The translations under genes were made by a program, and so were the position numbers. From positions 55,303-119,302 of the forward strand of contig CAILBC010000015.1 in NCBI GenBank assembly GCA_903832325.1: DNA of 64,000 nucleotides. The letters run 5' to 3'. Shown here piece by piece: positions 55,354 to 64,000 of this stretch (positions are counted from its first letter, which is position 1; each line of letters starts with the position of its first letter). The notes under the pieces are model-generated. The model was given only the letters and a program-made list of their open reading frames with translations. It was not told the DNA's origin and did no database searches. This stretch comes from an uncultured Sphingomonadales bacterium (GTDB lineage Bacteria; Pseudomonadota; Alphaproteobacteria; Sphingomonadales; Sphingomonadaceae).

Positions 55354-56676
55354 TCAGGTCTCCGGAATGGCGGCAGGTCTGGGCCCGCCCTGGGCCCAGT
55401 CGATCAGTTCGATGGTGTGGACCACCGGCGCCTTGCTGCGCCGGCCGATCTGGACCGCGCAGCCGACATTGCCCGCGGCGATCACGTCGGCGGCCAGCCG
55501 GTCCAGATTGTCGGCCTTGCGCTGCCCGATGCGGTTGGCCAGATCGGGCTGCAGAATGTTGTAGACCCCCGCCGATCCGCAACACAGATGCGCCTCTTTG
55601 GGCGTGACCACGGTATAGCCCGCATTGGCCAGCAGGCGGCGCGGCGCCTCGGTCACGGTCTGCCCGTGCTGCAACGAACAGGCCGCGTGATAGGCCACGC
55701 GCAGCGGCCGATCGGGCGCGGCGATTGCCGGCAGCCCGGTTTCCGCCAGAAATTCGCTGATATCGCGCGCCAGCGCGGCATAGTGCGCAGCGCGCGCGGC
55801 ATAGGCCGGATCATCGCGCAGCAGAAAGCCGTAGTCCTTGATCGATGTGCCGCAACCCGAAGTGGTGATCAGGATCGCGGCCACCGGCCCGGCGCGTTCC
55901 ACCGCCTGCCAGGCATCGATATTGCGCCGCGCGGCAGCCAGCGCGGCCGCCTTTTGCCCCATGTGGTGCACCAGCGCACCGCAGCAGCCTTCGCCCGGTG
56001 CCAGCACCACCTCATGGCCGGCGCGCGCCAGCACGCGCTGCGTCGCGGCGCGGATTTCGGGCGCCAGCACCGGCTCGGCACAGCCCTGCAACAGGATCAC
56101 GCGGCCACGCGCAGTGGCTGCGCGCAACGGATCGGGCGCCGGTTCGGTGAACGGTCCGGTGGCCGGTGCCGGGCGTCGCACCGGGGGCACCAGCGCCAGC
56201 ATTGCGCCCAGCGGTTTCAGCGCCGGGCTGCGCGCAAACACCCCGGCCAGCGGCCGTGCAATCCGGCCCAGCGCGATCGCCGCGCGAAACCGGCGCGGAT
56301 AGGGCAGCACGCGCGCCAGCACCCAGCGGATCATCCGGTCGGGCAGGGGGCGGCGATAAGTCCGGTTGATATGGTGCCGCGCGTGATCGACCAGATGGCC
56401 ATAGTTCACCCCCGAAGGGCAGGTGGTCATGCAGGACAGGCACGACAGGCAGCGATCGATATGGGTGACGACTTCGGCGCTGGGCACGCGGTCGTTTTCC
56501 AGCATGTCCTTGATCAGGTATATCCGCCCGCGCGGGCTGTCGAGTTCGTCGCCCAGCAGCACATAAGTCGGGCAGGTCGCGGTGCAAAACCCGCAATGCA
56601 CGCATTTGCGGATCACCCCTTCGGATGATGCGGTGTCGGGATCGGCCAGCGCCTCGGGGCTGAAACGGGTCTGCAT
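55354..56676 (-). CDS. glcF: Glycolate oxidase iron-sulfur subunit
   Basis: 440 residues. It moves electrons from the flavin subunits to the respiratory chain. Two ferredoxin motifs are complete, CVHCGFCTATCP (about 25-36) and CLSCLSCMTTCP (about 75-87). Two CCG domains follow (EGCCGALVHHMG, HLCCGSAGVYNI), typical of GlcF. It starts two bases after the glcE stop. Confidence 0.95.
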   Translation of the reverse strand: MQTRFSPEALADPDTASSEGVIRKCVHCGFCTATCPTYVLLGDELDSPRGRIYLIKDMLENDRVPSAEVVTHIDRCLSCLSCMTTCPSGVNYGHLVDHARHHINRTYRRPLPDRMIRWVLARVLPYPRRFRAAIALGRIARPLAGVFARSPALKPLGAMLALVPPVRRPAPATGPFTEPAPDPLRAATARGRVILLQGCAEPVLAPEIRAATQRVLARAGHEVVLAPGEGCCGALVHHMGQKAAALAAARRNIDAWQAVERAGPVAAILITTSGCGTSIKDYGFLLRDDPAYAARAAHYAALARDISEFLAETGLPAIAAPDRPLRVAYHAACSLQHGQTVTEAPRRLLANAGYTVVTPKEAHLCCGSAGVYNILQPDLANRIGQRKADNLDRLAADVIAAGNVGCAVQIGRRSKAPVVHTIELIDWAQGGPRPAAIPET

Positions 56677-56678
56677 TG

Positions 56679-57866
56679 TCAGTCGTCCCCAAACCGGCCG
56701 GTTTCGAACAGCCCCGCCGGATCGAACGCGCGGCGCACGCGCGCCTCCAGCGCGGCCAGCGCGGGCGGCAGGGCCGCGCGCATCGGGCAGGCGCGGCGCA
56801 GCGCCTCATCGGCGCGCACCAGATCGGCATGCCCCCCGGCCGCCGCCGCCAGCGCGCGGAGCGTTGCAGGCGGCAGGCCTTCGGCCGTGCACCCCACCCA
56901 CAGCAGCCCGCCGGCCCAATCCATCACCCAGCGCGCGGGGGTCGGCGCGAGCGCGGCAGTCACCCGGCACACGTGCGCCGCCGGCACGACCACGCGCCAC
57001 AGCACCGGCATGTTGCGCAGGCTGCCCAGCGTGCGCAGATCGTCCCACAGCGCGGCGGCCTCGGCGGGTTCCATCACGCGCACCGCACCGCAATCGGCCA
57101 GCAAGCGTTCCAACAGCGCACAACGGGCCGCTACCGAGGGGGCAAAACCTTCGATCCGCAGCGCAGTCACGCCCCCTGCCGGGTGATGCGTTTCCGGGTG
57201 GTGCGCCGCCGCGGCCACCCCGGCCTGTGATCCGGCGGCGCGGCTCATCACGGCCACCGCCTGGGGCGCGGTCAGCCCGTCCAGCGCCAGCGTCAGCGCG
57301 GTTTCCCCGCGCGGCAGCGTCTTGATATCCAGCTCGGTCAGCGCAAACAGCCGGCCCCAGCTGCCACAGGCCAGCTTTGGCAGGTCATACCCGGTCACGT
57401 TCTTGGTCACCCGCGCGCCGGCCACAAACGCCTCGCCCCGGCCCGATACGGCGCGAAAGCCCAGCAGATGATCGCGCGCGCCACCGCGCGACAGGCGCCG
57501 AGACCCCGCCACGCCCGCCGCGATCACTCCGCCGATGGTCGCATCGCCCGCCGCCCGGCCATGGATCGGCCCGTGATCGAACGGTTCGAACGCCAGCATC
57601 TGGCCATGTTCGGCCAGCAACGCCTCCACTTCGGTCAGCAAAGTGCCCGGTCGCACAGTAAGCACGAGCTCGGCCGGATCATAATCGACGATCCCGGCAA
57701 AGCCGCGCATGTCGACCGCGGTTGCGGCCGGATCGACCGGCGCGCCGCACCCCGCCTTGCTGCCCCCGCCGCGCAGATCCAGCCGCGTGCCAGCCCCGCG
57801 CGCCGCATCGATCAGCGCAATCAGGTCGGCCGTGTTGCCGGGCCGCAAAGTCGGGGTTTTGGCCAT
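56679..57866 (-). CDS. glcE: Glycolate oxidase FAD-binding subunit GlcE
   Basis: 395 residues from ATG 57866, whose first base is also the last base of the glcD stop. The FAD-linked oxidase fold is seen in RLDLRGGGSKAGCGAP, GDATIGGVIAAGVAGSRRLS and ARVTKNVTGYDLPKL. GlcE is the shorter partner of GlcD, and the two with GlcF form the membrane-associated enzyme. A Gly/Ala/His-rich insertion near 215-230 is unremarkable. Confidence 0.94.
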   Translation of the reverse strand: MAKTPTLRPGNTADLIALIDAARGAGTRLDLRGGGSKAGCGAPVDPAATAVDMRGFAGIVDYDPAELVLTVRPGTLLTEVEALLAEHGQMLAFEPFDHGPIHGRAAGDATIGGVIAAGVAGSRRLSRGGARDHLLGFRAVSGRGEAFVAGARVTKNVTGYDLPKLACGSWGRLFALTELDIKTLPRGETALTLALDGLTAPQAVAVMSRAAGSQAGVAAAAHHPETHHPAGGVTALRIEGFAPSVAARCALLERLLADCGAVRVMEPAEAAALWDDLRTLGSLRNMPVLWRVVVPAAHVCRVTAALAPTPARWVMDWAGGLLWVGCTAEGLPPATLRALAAAAGGHADLVRADEALRRACPMRAALPPALAALEARVRRAFDPAGLFETGRFGDD

Positions 57867-59353
57867 CAAAAGCGCGGCAGATCGGGAAAAGCGGTCTGCC
57901 CCTGGTGCACATGCACCCGGCCCAGCTCGGCGCAGCGGTGCAGCACCGGAAAGACTTTGCCCGGATTGAGCAGCAGATCGGGATCGAACGCGCATTTGAT
58001 GCGCTGCTGGTGTGCCAGATCGATCGCGCTGAACATCACCGGCATCAGATCGCGCTTTTCCACGCCCACGCCGTGTTCGCCGGTCAACACGCCGCCCACT
58101 TCCACGCACAGGCGCAGGATATCGGCGCCAAACGCCTCGGCCTGTTCCAGCTGGCCCGGCACATTGGCATCATACATGATCAGCGGGTGCAGATTGCCAT
58201 CGCCGGCGTGAAACACATTGGCCAGCCCCAGGCCATAGTGCGCCGAAAGCTGCGCCATGCGCGTCAGCACGTGCGGCAGCGCGCGGCGCGGGATCGTGCC
58301 ATCCATGCAGTAATAATCGGGCGAAAGGCGCCCCACCGCGGGAAACGCCGCCTTGCGCCCGGCCCAGAACATCAGCCGGTCCGCCTCGTTTTCCGAAATG
58401 CGGCAGGTGGTGCAGCCGTGGCCCTGGGTAATTTGCGTCACCGCCGCGATCAGGTGGTCGCATTCCGCCTGCGGCCCGTCCAGTTCGACAATCAGCAGCG
58501 CCTCGGCATCGAGCGGATAGCCGGCGTTGACAAAGGCTTCGGCGGCATGGGTGGCGGCCTTGTCCATCATTTCCATGCCCGCCGGGATGATCCCTGCGGC
58601 AATGATCGCCGCCACCGCCGCGCCTGCCGCCTCTACCGCGGGAAATCCGATCAGCATCGCGCGTGCGGTTTCGGGCTGCGGCAGGATCGCCACGGTCACT
58701 TCGGTCACCACGCCCAGCAGGCCTTCGGACCCGACGATCACGCCCAGCAGGTCCATCCCCGCCGGCTCCAGCGTGCGCCCGCCCAGCCGCAGCACGGTGC
58801 CATCGATCAGCACCAGTTCCACGCCCAGCACGTTGTTGGTGGTCAGCCCGTATTTCAGGCAGTGCACCCCGCCCGAATTTTCCGCGACATTGCCGCCGAT
58901 CGAACAGGCGATCTGGCTCGATGGATCGGGCGCGTAATAAAATCCGCGGTCTTCCACCGCGCGGGTCAGCGCCAGGTTGGTCACCCCGGGCTGGGTCACC
59001 ACGATGCGATCGTGATAATCGATATCCAGAATGCGGTTGAACCGCGCCATGCCCAACAGCACCGCATCGGCCAGCGGCAGCGCCCCGCCCGAAAGCGACG
59101 TGCCCGATCCGCGCGGCACGACCTTTACCCCCTGATCATGGCACCAGCGCAGGATCTGCGACACTTGCGCGGTGGTTTCGGGCAAGACCACCAGCAACGG
59201 CGGCTGGCGATAGGCAGTCAATCCATCGGATTCGTACACGCGCAGCGCATCGGGCCGGTCGATCACCCCGTCGGGCACGATCGCGCGCAGCGCCTGCGCG
59301 ATCGCATCGCGCCGGGCGATGACGGCCTGATCGACGGGGGGCATGGCAAGCAT
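57866..59353 (-). CDS. glcD: Glycolate oxidase FAD-linked subunit GlcD
   Basis: 495 residues from ATG 59353 with GGAG eleven bases upstream; ATG 59344 is an alternative. It carries FAD and oxidises glycolate to glyoxylate. VKVVPRGSGTSLSGGALP and CSIGGNVAENSGGVHCLKYG are the FAD-binding blocks. The C-terminal FAD oxidase domain ends with GHP-type residues (VFHAGDGNLHPLI, GEHGVGVEKRD). It is first in the operon, divergent from the LysR gene. Confidence 0.96.
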   Translation of the reverse strand: MLAMPPVDQAVIARRDAIAQALRAIVPDGVIDRPDALRVYESDGLTAYRQPPLLVVLPETTAQVSQILRWCHDQGVKVVPRGSGTSLSGGALPLADAVLLGMARFNRILDIDYHDRIVVTQPGVTNLALTRAVEDRGFYYAPDPSSQIACSIGGNVAENSGGVHCLKYGLTTNNVLGVELVLIDGTVLRLGGRTLEPAGMDLLGVIVGSEGLLGVVTEVTVAILPQPETARAMLIGFPAVEAAGAAVAAIIAAGIIPAGMEMMDKAATHAAEAFVNAGYPLDAEALLIVELDGPQAECDHLIAAVTQITQGHGCTTCRISENEADRLMFWAGRKAAFPAVGRLSPDYYCMDGTIPRRALPHVLTRMAQLSAHYGLGLANVFHAGDGNLHPLIMYDANVPGQLEQAEAFGADILRLCVEVGGVLTGEHGVGVEKRDLMPVMFSAIDLAHQQRIKCAFDPDLLLNPGKVFPVLHRCAELGRVHVHQGQTAFPDLPRF

Positions 59354-59488
59354 CGCGGCGGCTCCGGGGCCCGCTGCGCACTGTGCCGGCCGGCAGCGTG
59401 CGGGTCCATCTGATCCAATCCTAGACAACCGATCCGGGCAGCGGTAGACGGAAAAGATAAAATTCACTCTTTCCTGTGATGAAACAAT

Positions 59489-59556
59489 AATCCCATGCCA
59501 AAGGTCACGCCATGCCAGGGATGATGCCGTGCCAAGGATGATTCCATGATCGCCGG
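59489..59556. repeat. Tandem repeat, 4 x 17 bp over the LysR start
   Basis: Diverged units TAATCCCATGCCAAAGG, TCACGCCATGCCAGGGA, TGATGCCGTGCCAAGGA and TGATTCCATGATCGCCG. The last unit contains the ATG (59546) of the LysR gene, and the third supplies its AAGGA ribosome binding site. Confidence 0.8.
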
Positions 59557-60472
59557 GCTCGATTATGATCTGTTCGCCTGCATTGCCGATCTGGGCAGCA
59601 TTTCGGCCGCGGCAGACAAACTGGGCATTTCGGTGCCGATGGCGTCCAAACGGCTCGCCCGGCTGGAGGCGCGGCTGGGCACGCGGCTGATCAACCGGTC
59701 CACCCGGCGGCTGGCGCTGACCGGCGCGGGGCAGCAATTTCGCGATGATGTCGTGGCCATTCTCAACGCGATCCAGACAGCGGAAGAACGCCTGGTCGGC
59801 GCCACGCGGCTGCTATCGGGCCCGATCCGCGTTTCGGCGCCCACCTCGTTCGGGCGCATGCATGTCGCCCCCTATCTCAAACCGTTTCTCGATGCCCATC
59901 CGCAAGTCGATCTGGAGCTCAATCTGACAGACGATCTGGTCGATCTGCTGGCGCTGGGCATCGATGTGGCTGTACGTATTGCAGAAGTGCCTGGCCGCAT
60001 TGCCGAAGTGCCGGTTTCCGGCGCCGGCCCCGCCCCCGGCATCTGCCTGCTGGCGCCAAACCGGCGCATCCTGTGCGCCGCGCCGGGCTATCTGGCGCAC
60101 CACGGCACCCCGGCCGCGCTGAAGGATCTGGCCCAGCACCGCACGCTTGCCGCGCAGGGCCAGTCACCGTGGCGCCTGTCGGGCCCGGATGGCCCGGTCA
60201 CGGTCGATCCGCGATCGATCGTGCGCACCAATTCCAGCGAAGTCGTGCGCGAACTGGCGATCGCCGGCATGGGCATCGCGTTGCGATCGCTGTGGGATGT
60301 GAATGCCGATCTGGCCGCGGGCCGGCTGGTGCGCGTGCTCGATGCCTGGCAGGGTTTGACCGATGTGCATATCCACGCCGCGTTCCTGCCCAGCCCGTCG
60401 CAACCGCGCCGCGTAACCGCGTTCATCGACTATCTGCGCCAGCTGTTTCAGCCGGTGCCGCCCTGGGAGTGA
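59546..60472 (+). CDS. LysR-family transcriptional regulator, probably of the glc operon
   Basis: 308 residues. Residues 1-60 are a LysR winged helix (SISAAADKLGISVPMASKRLARLEARLG). The effector domain follows. An internal near-duplication (RIAEVPGRIAEVPVSGAGP) at about 147-165 is odd and may be a small expansion. It is divergent from glcD with a 192-base gap, where E. coli has the unrelated GntR-type activator glcC. By position it should control glycolate use. Confidence 0.88.
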   Translation: MIAGLDYDLFACIADLGSISAAADKLGISVPMASKRLARLEARLGTRLINRSTRRLALTGAGQQFRDDVVAILNAIQTAEERLVGATRLLSGPIRVSAPTSFGRMHVAPYLKPFLDAHPQVDLELNLTDDLVDLLALGIDVAVRIAEVPGRIAEVPVSGAGPAPGICLLAPNRRILCAAPGYLAHHGTPAALKDLAQHRTLAAQGQSPWRLSGPDGPVTVDPRSIVRTNSSEVVRELAIAGMGIALRSLWDVNADLAAGRLVRVLDAWQGLTDVHIHAAFLPSPSQPRRVTAFIDYLRQLFQPVPPWE

Positions 60473-60694
60473 AGGGTGGGGGGGGAGTAGGGTGGGCGAG
60501 CAAGGGAGGAAACCTCGCCGGGCGCTCTGCACCCCCGGCCCTGGTCCGAAAACGGGCCAATCGTAATGAAAATTCGCAATATCGGCTGCTGCGTAGGATC
60601 ACGGATCACGATCAGGACGGCTCGAACATCTGTACTGCCTATTTGCTGCACGTGTTCTCAAGAAAATTGATTCTCGTCGCAGGAAACATCATAC

Positions 60695-61594
60695 ATGAAT
60701 GGACTTCGTTGGACGCCGGGCCACCCCCATGCCCTGGTTGCTGCTTTTGTGATGCTTGGCGTTCCTTGCGCGGCACGGGCCGATGAACCGGGCCCGCCGC
60801 CCCCTGTCGAAAGCCCGGCGCCAGACAAAAGCGACAGCTCCCTGTTCAACCCGGTGCCCGCTGCGGCCTTGCGCGGGTTCAGCGCCGACCGGCCCACAAA
60901 GTCGTTCCTGCCCTATACCGTCGATGCCGGCCATGTTCAGGTGGAAAGCGATTTTGCGGTCTATGGCATCACCACCCAGGATGGCCAGAAAACCCGCAAC
61001 TGGACGGTTTTTGATCCCACGCTGAAACTCGGCCTGACCAACAGCGCCGATTTCGAACTGCAAGTTATCACCTATCAGGCGGCCATTTCGCACGCCGGGC
61101 CCACGCGCACATCGGCATCGGGCTGGGGCGATGCCTATGCGAAAGTCAAACTCAACCTGATCGGCAACGATGGGGGCAAACTCGCGGTCGCGCTGCTGCC
61201 TTATGTAAAGGCGCCAACCGCGCGCGCGCCGCTGGGCAATGGCGCGGTCGAAGGCGGGCTGATCGTGCCGGTCAGCATTGCGGTGCCGCACGGGTTTACC
61301 ATCGTGTTCAGCCCCGAATTCGATTGGCTGCGCAATGGCACCGGGCCCGGCTACCACGGATCGACAACCTTTCTGGTCAATCTCAGCCACCCGGTGGGCA
61401 AAGTCTGGACCGTCTATGCCGAAGCCTTCACCACCCGGTCGTTTCAGCACGGTGATACGCCGCTTTATACTTTCGACACGGCCGCATCGGTGGCCATCAC
61501 GCCCACCCTGCAATGGGATTTCGGCGCCAATATCAAAGTGAGCGGCCCGGCGCCCGATGCGCAGATCTATACCGGTTTTGCGCGGCGGTTCTGA
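60695..61594 (+). CDS. Outer-membrane protein of the MetA-pathway phenol type
   Basis: 299 residues with AGGAAA eleven bases before the ATG. A signal peptide ends near ARADEPG. A Pro-rich stretch is followed by alternating strands (LPYTVDAGHVQVESDFAVYG, TLKLGLTNSADFELQVITYQ) ending in aromatic residues (YTGFARRF), which is the outline of putative transporter proteins linked to phenol degradation genes. The actual role is unknown. It may share an operon with the receptor gene 126 bases later, but the functions do not suggest it. Confidence 0.75.
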   Translation: MNGLRWTPGHPHALVAAFVMLGVPCAARADEPGPPPPVESPAPDKSDSSLFNPVPAAALRGFSADRPTKSFLPYTVDAGHVQVESDFAVYGITTQDGQKTRNWTVFDPTLKLGLTNSADFELQVITYQAAISHAGPTRTSASGWGDAYAKVKLNLIGNDGGKLAVALLPYVKAPTARAPLGNGAVEGGLIVPVSIAVPHGFTIVFSPEFDWLRNGTGPGYHGSTTFLVNLSHPVGKVWTVYAEAFTTRSFQHGDTPLYTFDTAASVAITPTLQWDFGANIKVSGPAPDAQIYTGFARRF

Positions 61595-61720
61595 CGTGCC
61601 GGTGCGGCGGAAAAATCCTGCCCTTTTGGGCAATCGATTGCCAAGCCCCACCTGCGCCGCCGGGCCCAATTGACCAATGCGTTACGTCTTCAGGCAAAAT
61701 CTCAAGAGCGAGTTCGGATC

Positions 61721-63547
61721 ATGACAGTGAAGCAGGGCGTGAAATATGGTGGTGTCGCAATGGCATGCATTGTCCTGCTGGCGTTTGTGATTGCCGCCTA
61801 CGGGGTAAACCGCATTCGCCTGGGCGGCCCGCTCCATCATGAAAACCAGCAGGTCAGCGACTTTGTGTCCGACATTCTGCCGCCGTCTGAATATGTGCTG
61901 GAACCCTATCTCGAAGCGACGCTGCTGCTCAACGATCCCGCAACGGCAAGCGTGCATATCGATCGGCTGGCCCGGCTGGAAAAAGATTACCTGGCCGAAG
62001 AAAAACACTGGACCGATTCCGATCTCGATGCGGAATTGAAGGCGCAGATGGTGAACCAGTCCGCGGCCAGCGCGCATGAATTCTGGCGCGAAGTGGATGG
62101 CAAATTCGCCCCGGCAGCCCGCGCGGGCGATCATGACGGCATGCTCGCCAGCTATGCCCGCCTGTCAACGATCTATACCACGCACCGCACCCAGATCGAT
62201 TCGCTGGTGGCGCTCGCGCAAAAGAAACAGCACGATATTTCCGATACCAGCGCCACGATCATCGCGATTGTGGCCAGTGTTCTGGGCCTGATGGCGCTGG
62301 CCATTCTCGGCATCATCGGCTTTGCGATAAACGTGCTGCAACGCTTCGTCATTTCGCCGATCGATGTCATCGCCGGCCATCTGGGGCGGATGACGCAGGG
62401 CGATTTCACCGTGACCATTGCCGAACCGCAGGGCGAAAACGAAATCACCGCGATCCAGTCCGCCGCAATCGCCTTTCGCGATGCCGGGATCACCAAGCTG
62501 GCCCGCGATGAACAGCAGAACTTTGTCGTAAAGGAACTGGCCGACGGGCTCAATGCCCTGGCGCAGGGTGATCTCAGCCGGCAGCTGCAACGCCCGTTTG
62601 CGCCATCGTATGAAGATCTGCGGCGCACCTTCAACGAAACCGTGGTGCGCCTGTCAGAACTGCTGGTCGATGTGTCGGCCTCGGCCGAACGCGTTGCGAC
62701 CGGCGCGAAAGAAATCCGCCAGGCATCGGACGATCTGGCCAAACGCAACGAGAACCAGGCCTCCAAAGTGGAAAGCGCCTCTAACGCGGTAACGCAGATC
62801 GCCACCATGGTCACCCAGACCGCAGACAATGCCGCATCGGTGCAGCGTTCGATTGCCGGCACCCATGGCGAAGCCAGCGATGGCGGCAAAGTCGTGCGCC
62901 AGGCCACCGAGGCGATGGCCGCCATCGAACGCTCTGCGCAGGAAATCAGCCAGATCATCGGCGTGATCGACGGCATCGCGTTTCAGACCAATCTGCTGGC
63001 GCTGAACGCCGGGGTAGAGGCGGCACGCGCCGGCGATGCCGGCCGCGGCTTTGCCGTTGTCGCAAACGAAGTGCGCGGCCTGGCCCTGCGATCGGCCGAA
63101 GCCGCCACCGACATCAAGAAACTGATCACCAAAAGCAGCGAACAAGTCGGATCGGGCGTATCGCTGGTGGCGGAAACCGGCCAGTTGCTGGAACAGATCG
63201 TTACCAGCGTGGGCGAAATCAGCACGCGCGTGACCGAAATTGCCGCCAGCACCCAGCAACAGGCATCGCGCCTGAACGAAGTGAGCGCCGGCATGAAGGA
63301 AATGGACCGCATGACGCAGCAAAACGCCGCCATGGTCGAACAATCCGCCGCCGCCGCCCACAGCCTGGACAGCGAATCGACCGAACTCGGCACCATGGTC
63401 GGCCAATTCCGCGTCCGCCCCGCACGCCCCGCCACCCCCGCCAAACCCCGCACCCAGCCCGCCACCCCGCCACAACGCCCCAAACTGGTAGCCAACGCCA
63501 CCTTCGCCCCGGCCGGCGCCGACACGGGGGGATGGGACGAGTTTTAG
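61721..63547 (+). CDS. Methyl-accepting chemotaxis protein
   Basis: 608 residues from ATG 61721. Membrane helix 1 at about 10-29, a periplasmic helical sensor (30-177) and helix 2 at about 178-205 precede the HAMP domain. The signalling tip segment [20 protein letters not shown] and the following [16 protein letters not shown] are typical. The last residues GGWDEF fit the xWxxF pentapeptide that tethers CheR and CheB in many receptors. A Pro/Ala/Arg linker of about 40 residues leads to it. The signal sensed is unknown. Confidence 0.94.
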   Translation: MTVKQGVKYGGVAMACIVLLAFVIAAYGVNRIRLGGPLHHENQQVSDFVSDILPPSEYVLEPYLEATLLLNDPATASVHIDRLARLEKDYLAEEKHWTDSDLDAELKAQMVNQSAASAHEFWREVDGKFAPAARAGDHDGMLASYARLSTIYTTHRTQIDSLVALAQKKQHDISDTSATIIAIVASVLGLMALAILGIIGFAINVLQRFVISPIDVIAGHLGRMTQGDFTVTIAEPQGENEITAIQSAAIAFRDAGITKLARDEQQNFVVKELADGLNALAQGDLSRQLQRPFAPSYEDLRRTFNETVVRLSELLVDVSASAERVATGAKEIRQASDDLAKRNENQASKVESASNAVTQIATMVTQTADNAASVQRSIAGTHGEASDGGKVVRQATEAMAAIERSAQEISQIIGVIDGIAFQTNLLALNAGVEAARAGDAGRGFAVVANEVRGLALRSAEAATDIKKLITKSSEQVGSGVSLVAETGQLLEQIVTSVGEISTRVTEIAASTQQQASRLNEVSAGMKEMDRMTQQNAAMVEQSAAAAHSLDSESTELGTMVGQFRVRPARPATPAKPRTQPATPPQRPKLVANATFAPAGADTGGWDEF

Positions 63548-63618
63548 GGGTTTGGCGGGGCGGTGCGGGCGGTGCGGGGTGACGTGTGCCCCGCGCGAAA
63601 TATGCCGCACGCCTTGCT

Positions 63619-64000
63619 TCACAAGTCGATGTACGCCTGAATTAATGCGCGGGCGTAGCGCTTGCCGAAGGTGTACATGCGCCACAACGACAGGATGGCC
63701 ATCGAGAGCGATAGCAAGAGTGCGGATTTGTTTGAAGGATAAAGAAATACTATGCAAATCGATGCAGCAATGAAAGACGAAGTCAGACCTCGACTGAGCC
63801 CATAGGTTCGGTTGAACGCGTCAATTTTTTCTGACTTCCCCGCATCATGCACCCTCCCATAGGCTCTGGACATCATGCTCTGCCAATGACTGCGCCGTGT
63901 CTGTTCCGGAACTATGCAGGAACCTTCCATGGCGGCCAACTTTGCCACAAGGGTATCCCTTTGCGCCGGTGAAACAAGGGTCTGTCTCGTGTTTCGCACC
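63619..64000 (-). CDS. Hypothetical membrane protein, 5' end cut by window edge
   Basis: At least 127 residues, open to the right edge, so the start may be outside (the first codon seen is a GTG at 63999). Two hydrophobic segments (SSFIAASICIVFLYP and ALLLSLSMAILSLW) follow a charged N-terminal part (about 1-70). The DNA is visibly less GC-rich than the rest of the window, about half GC by eye, which hints at recent transfer. I do not recognise the family. Confidence 0.7.
   Translation of the reverse strand, partial: VRNTRQTLVSPAQRDTLVAKLAAMEGSCIVPEQTRRSHWQSMMSRAYGRVHDAGKSEKIDAFNRTYGLSRGLTSSFIAASICIVFLYPSNKSALLLSLSMAILSLWRMYTFGKRYARALIQAYIDL

Noticed and set aside
57722..59413. Open frame of 563 codons on the plus strand
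   Set aside because: Antisense shadow of glcD and glcE, rich in His and Arg as are other shadows here.
59489..59556. CRISPR-like repeats
   Set aside because: Units are adjacent without spacers and diverged; no cas gene is present anywhere in the window.

Overview
The window looks like a chromosomal segment of a high-GC alphaproteobacterium of the order Sphingomonadales, most likely a Sphingomonadaceae member close to Novosphingobium. This is inferred from the protein families, from the gene order chpT / MPN-domain protein / rluD-type pseudouridine synthase / rpoH and pyrB / pyrC-like, and from the repeat types. It is dense housekeeping and metabolic DNA. I see no phage, insertion sequence or CRISPR array. 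About 57 protein genes, one tRNA and RNase P RNA are supported.

Layout. 0-3.7 kb: a Sel1-repeat protein (cut by the window edge) diverges from a ParA-type ATPase, a ribbon-helix-helix-like protein and a TPR/SPOR lipoprotein. 3.7-8.1 kb: pyrB with a catalytically degenerate dihydroorotase homologue, divergent from sppA. 8.2-14.7 kb: tRNA-Leu, trigger factor with a Lys/Ala tail, an unknown Pro/Ala-rich protein, a secreted amidase, clpP and clpX. 14.9-21.6 kb: a CDF metal exporter, rnpB, an AmpD-like amidase, chpT, an MPN protein, rluD, rpoH and mtgA. 21.6-23.8 kb: a metallophosphoesterase, a TorF-type porin and a glyoxalase. 24-29.8 kb: a three-gene heavy-metal RND efflux operon. 30.1-33.8 kb: an amino-acid-type ABC importer operon ending in an FAD oxidoreductase. 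33.9-35.4 kb: two envelope proteins that may handle a metal. 35.5-39.1 kb: a GH130-like enzyme with a glycosyltransferase fused to an all-alpha glycosidase-like domain. 39.2-46.2 kb: a tiny basic protein, an NRAMP-related transporter, a 1473-residue CheB/CheR/PAS/kinase/REC/REC/LuxR sensor and two tiny membrane proteins. 46.2-48.0 kb: a gene-poor stretch with an orphan terminator, then an OmpA-family porin. 48.1-50.9 kb: an arsenic operon with an ArsR-ArsC fusion, a second ArsC, an aquaglyceroporin and ArsH. 51.0-60.5 kb: a complete glycolate operon glcDEFGBA with a divergent LysR regulator. 60.7-64 kb: an outer-membrane protein, a chemotaxis receptor and the end of a lower-GC gene.

Several regions work as units: glycolate uptake and oxidation to glyoxylate and on to malate (glc); arsenate reduction followed by arsenite exit through a channel (ars); tripartite metal efflux; and import plus oxidation of an amine or amino acid.

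Three non-coding themes stand out. About 105-bp two-hairpin repeats occur three times. A 145-bp palindrome abuts the 3' end of rnpB. Short tandem repeats with 12-18-bp units recur at gene starts and stops throughout the window.
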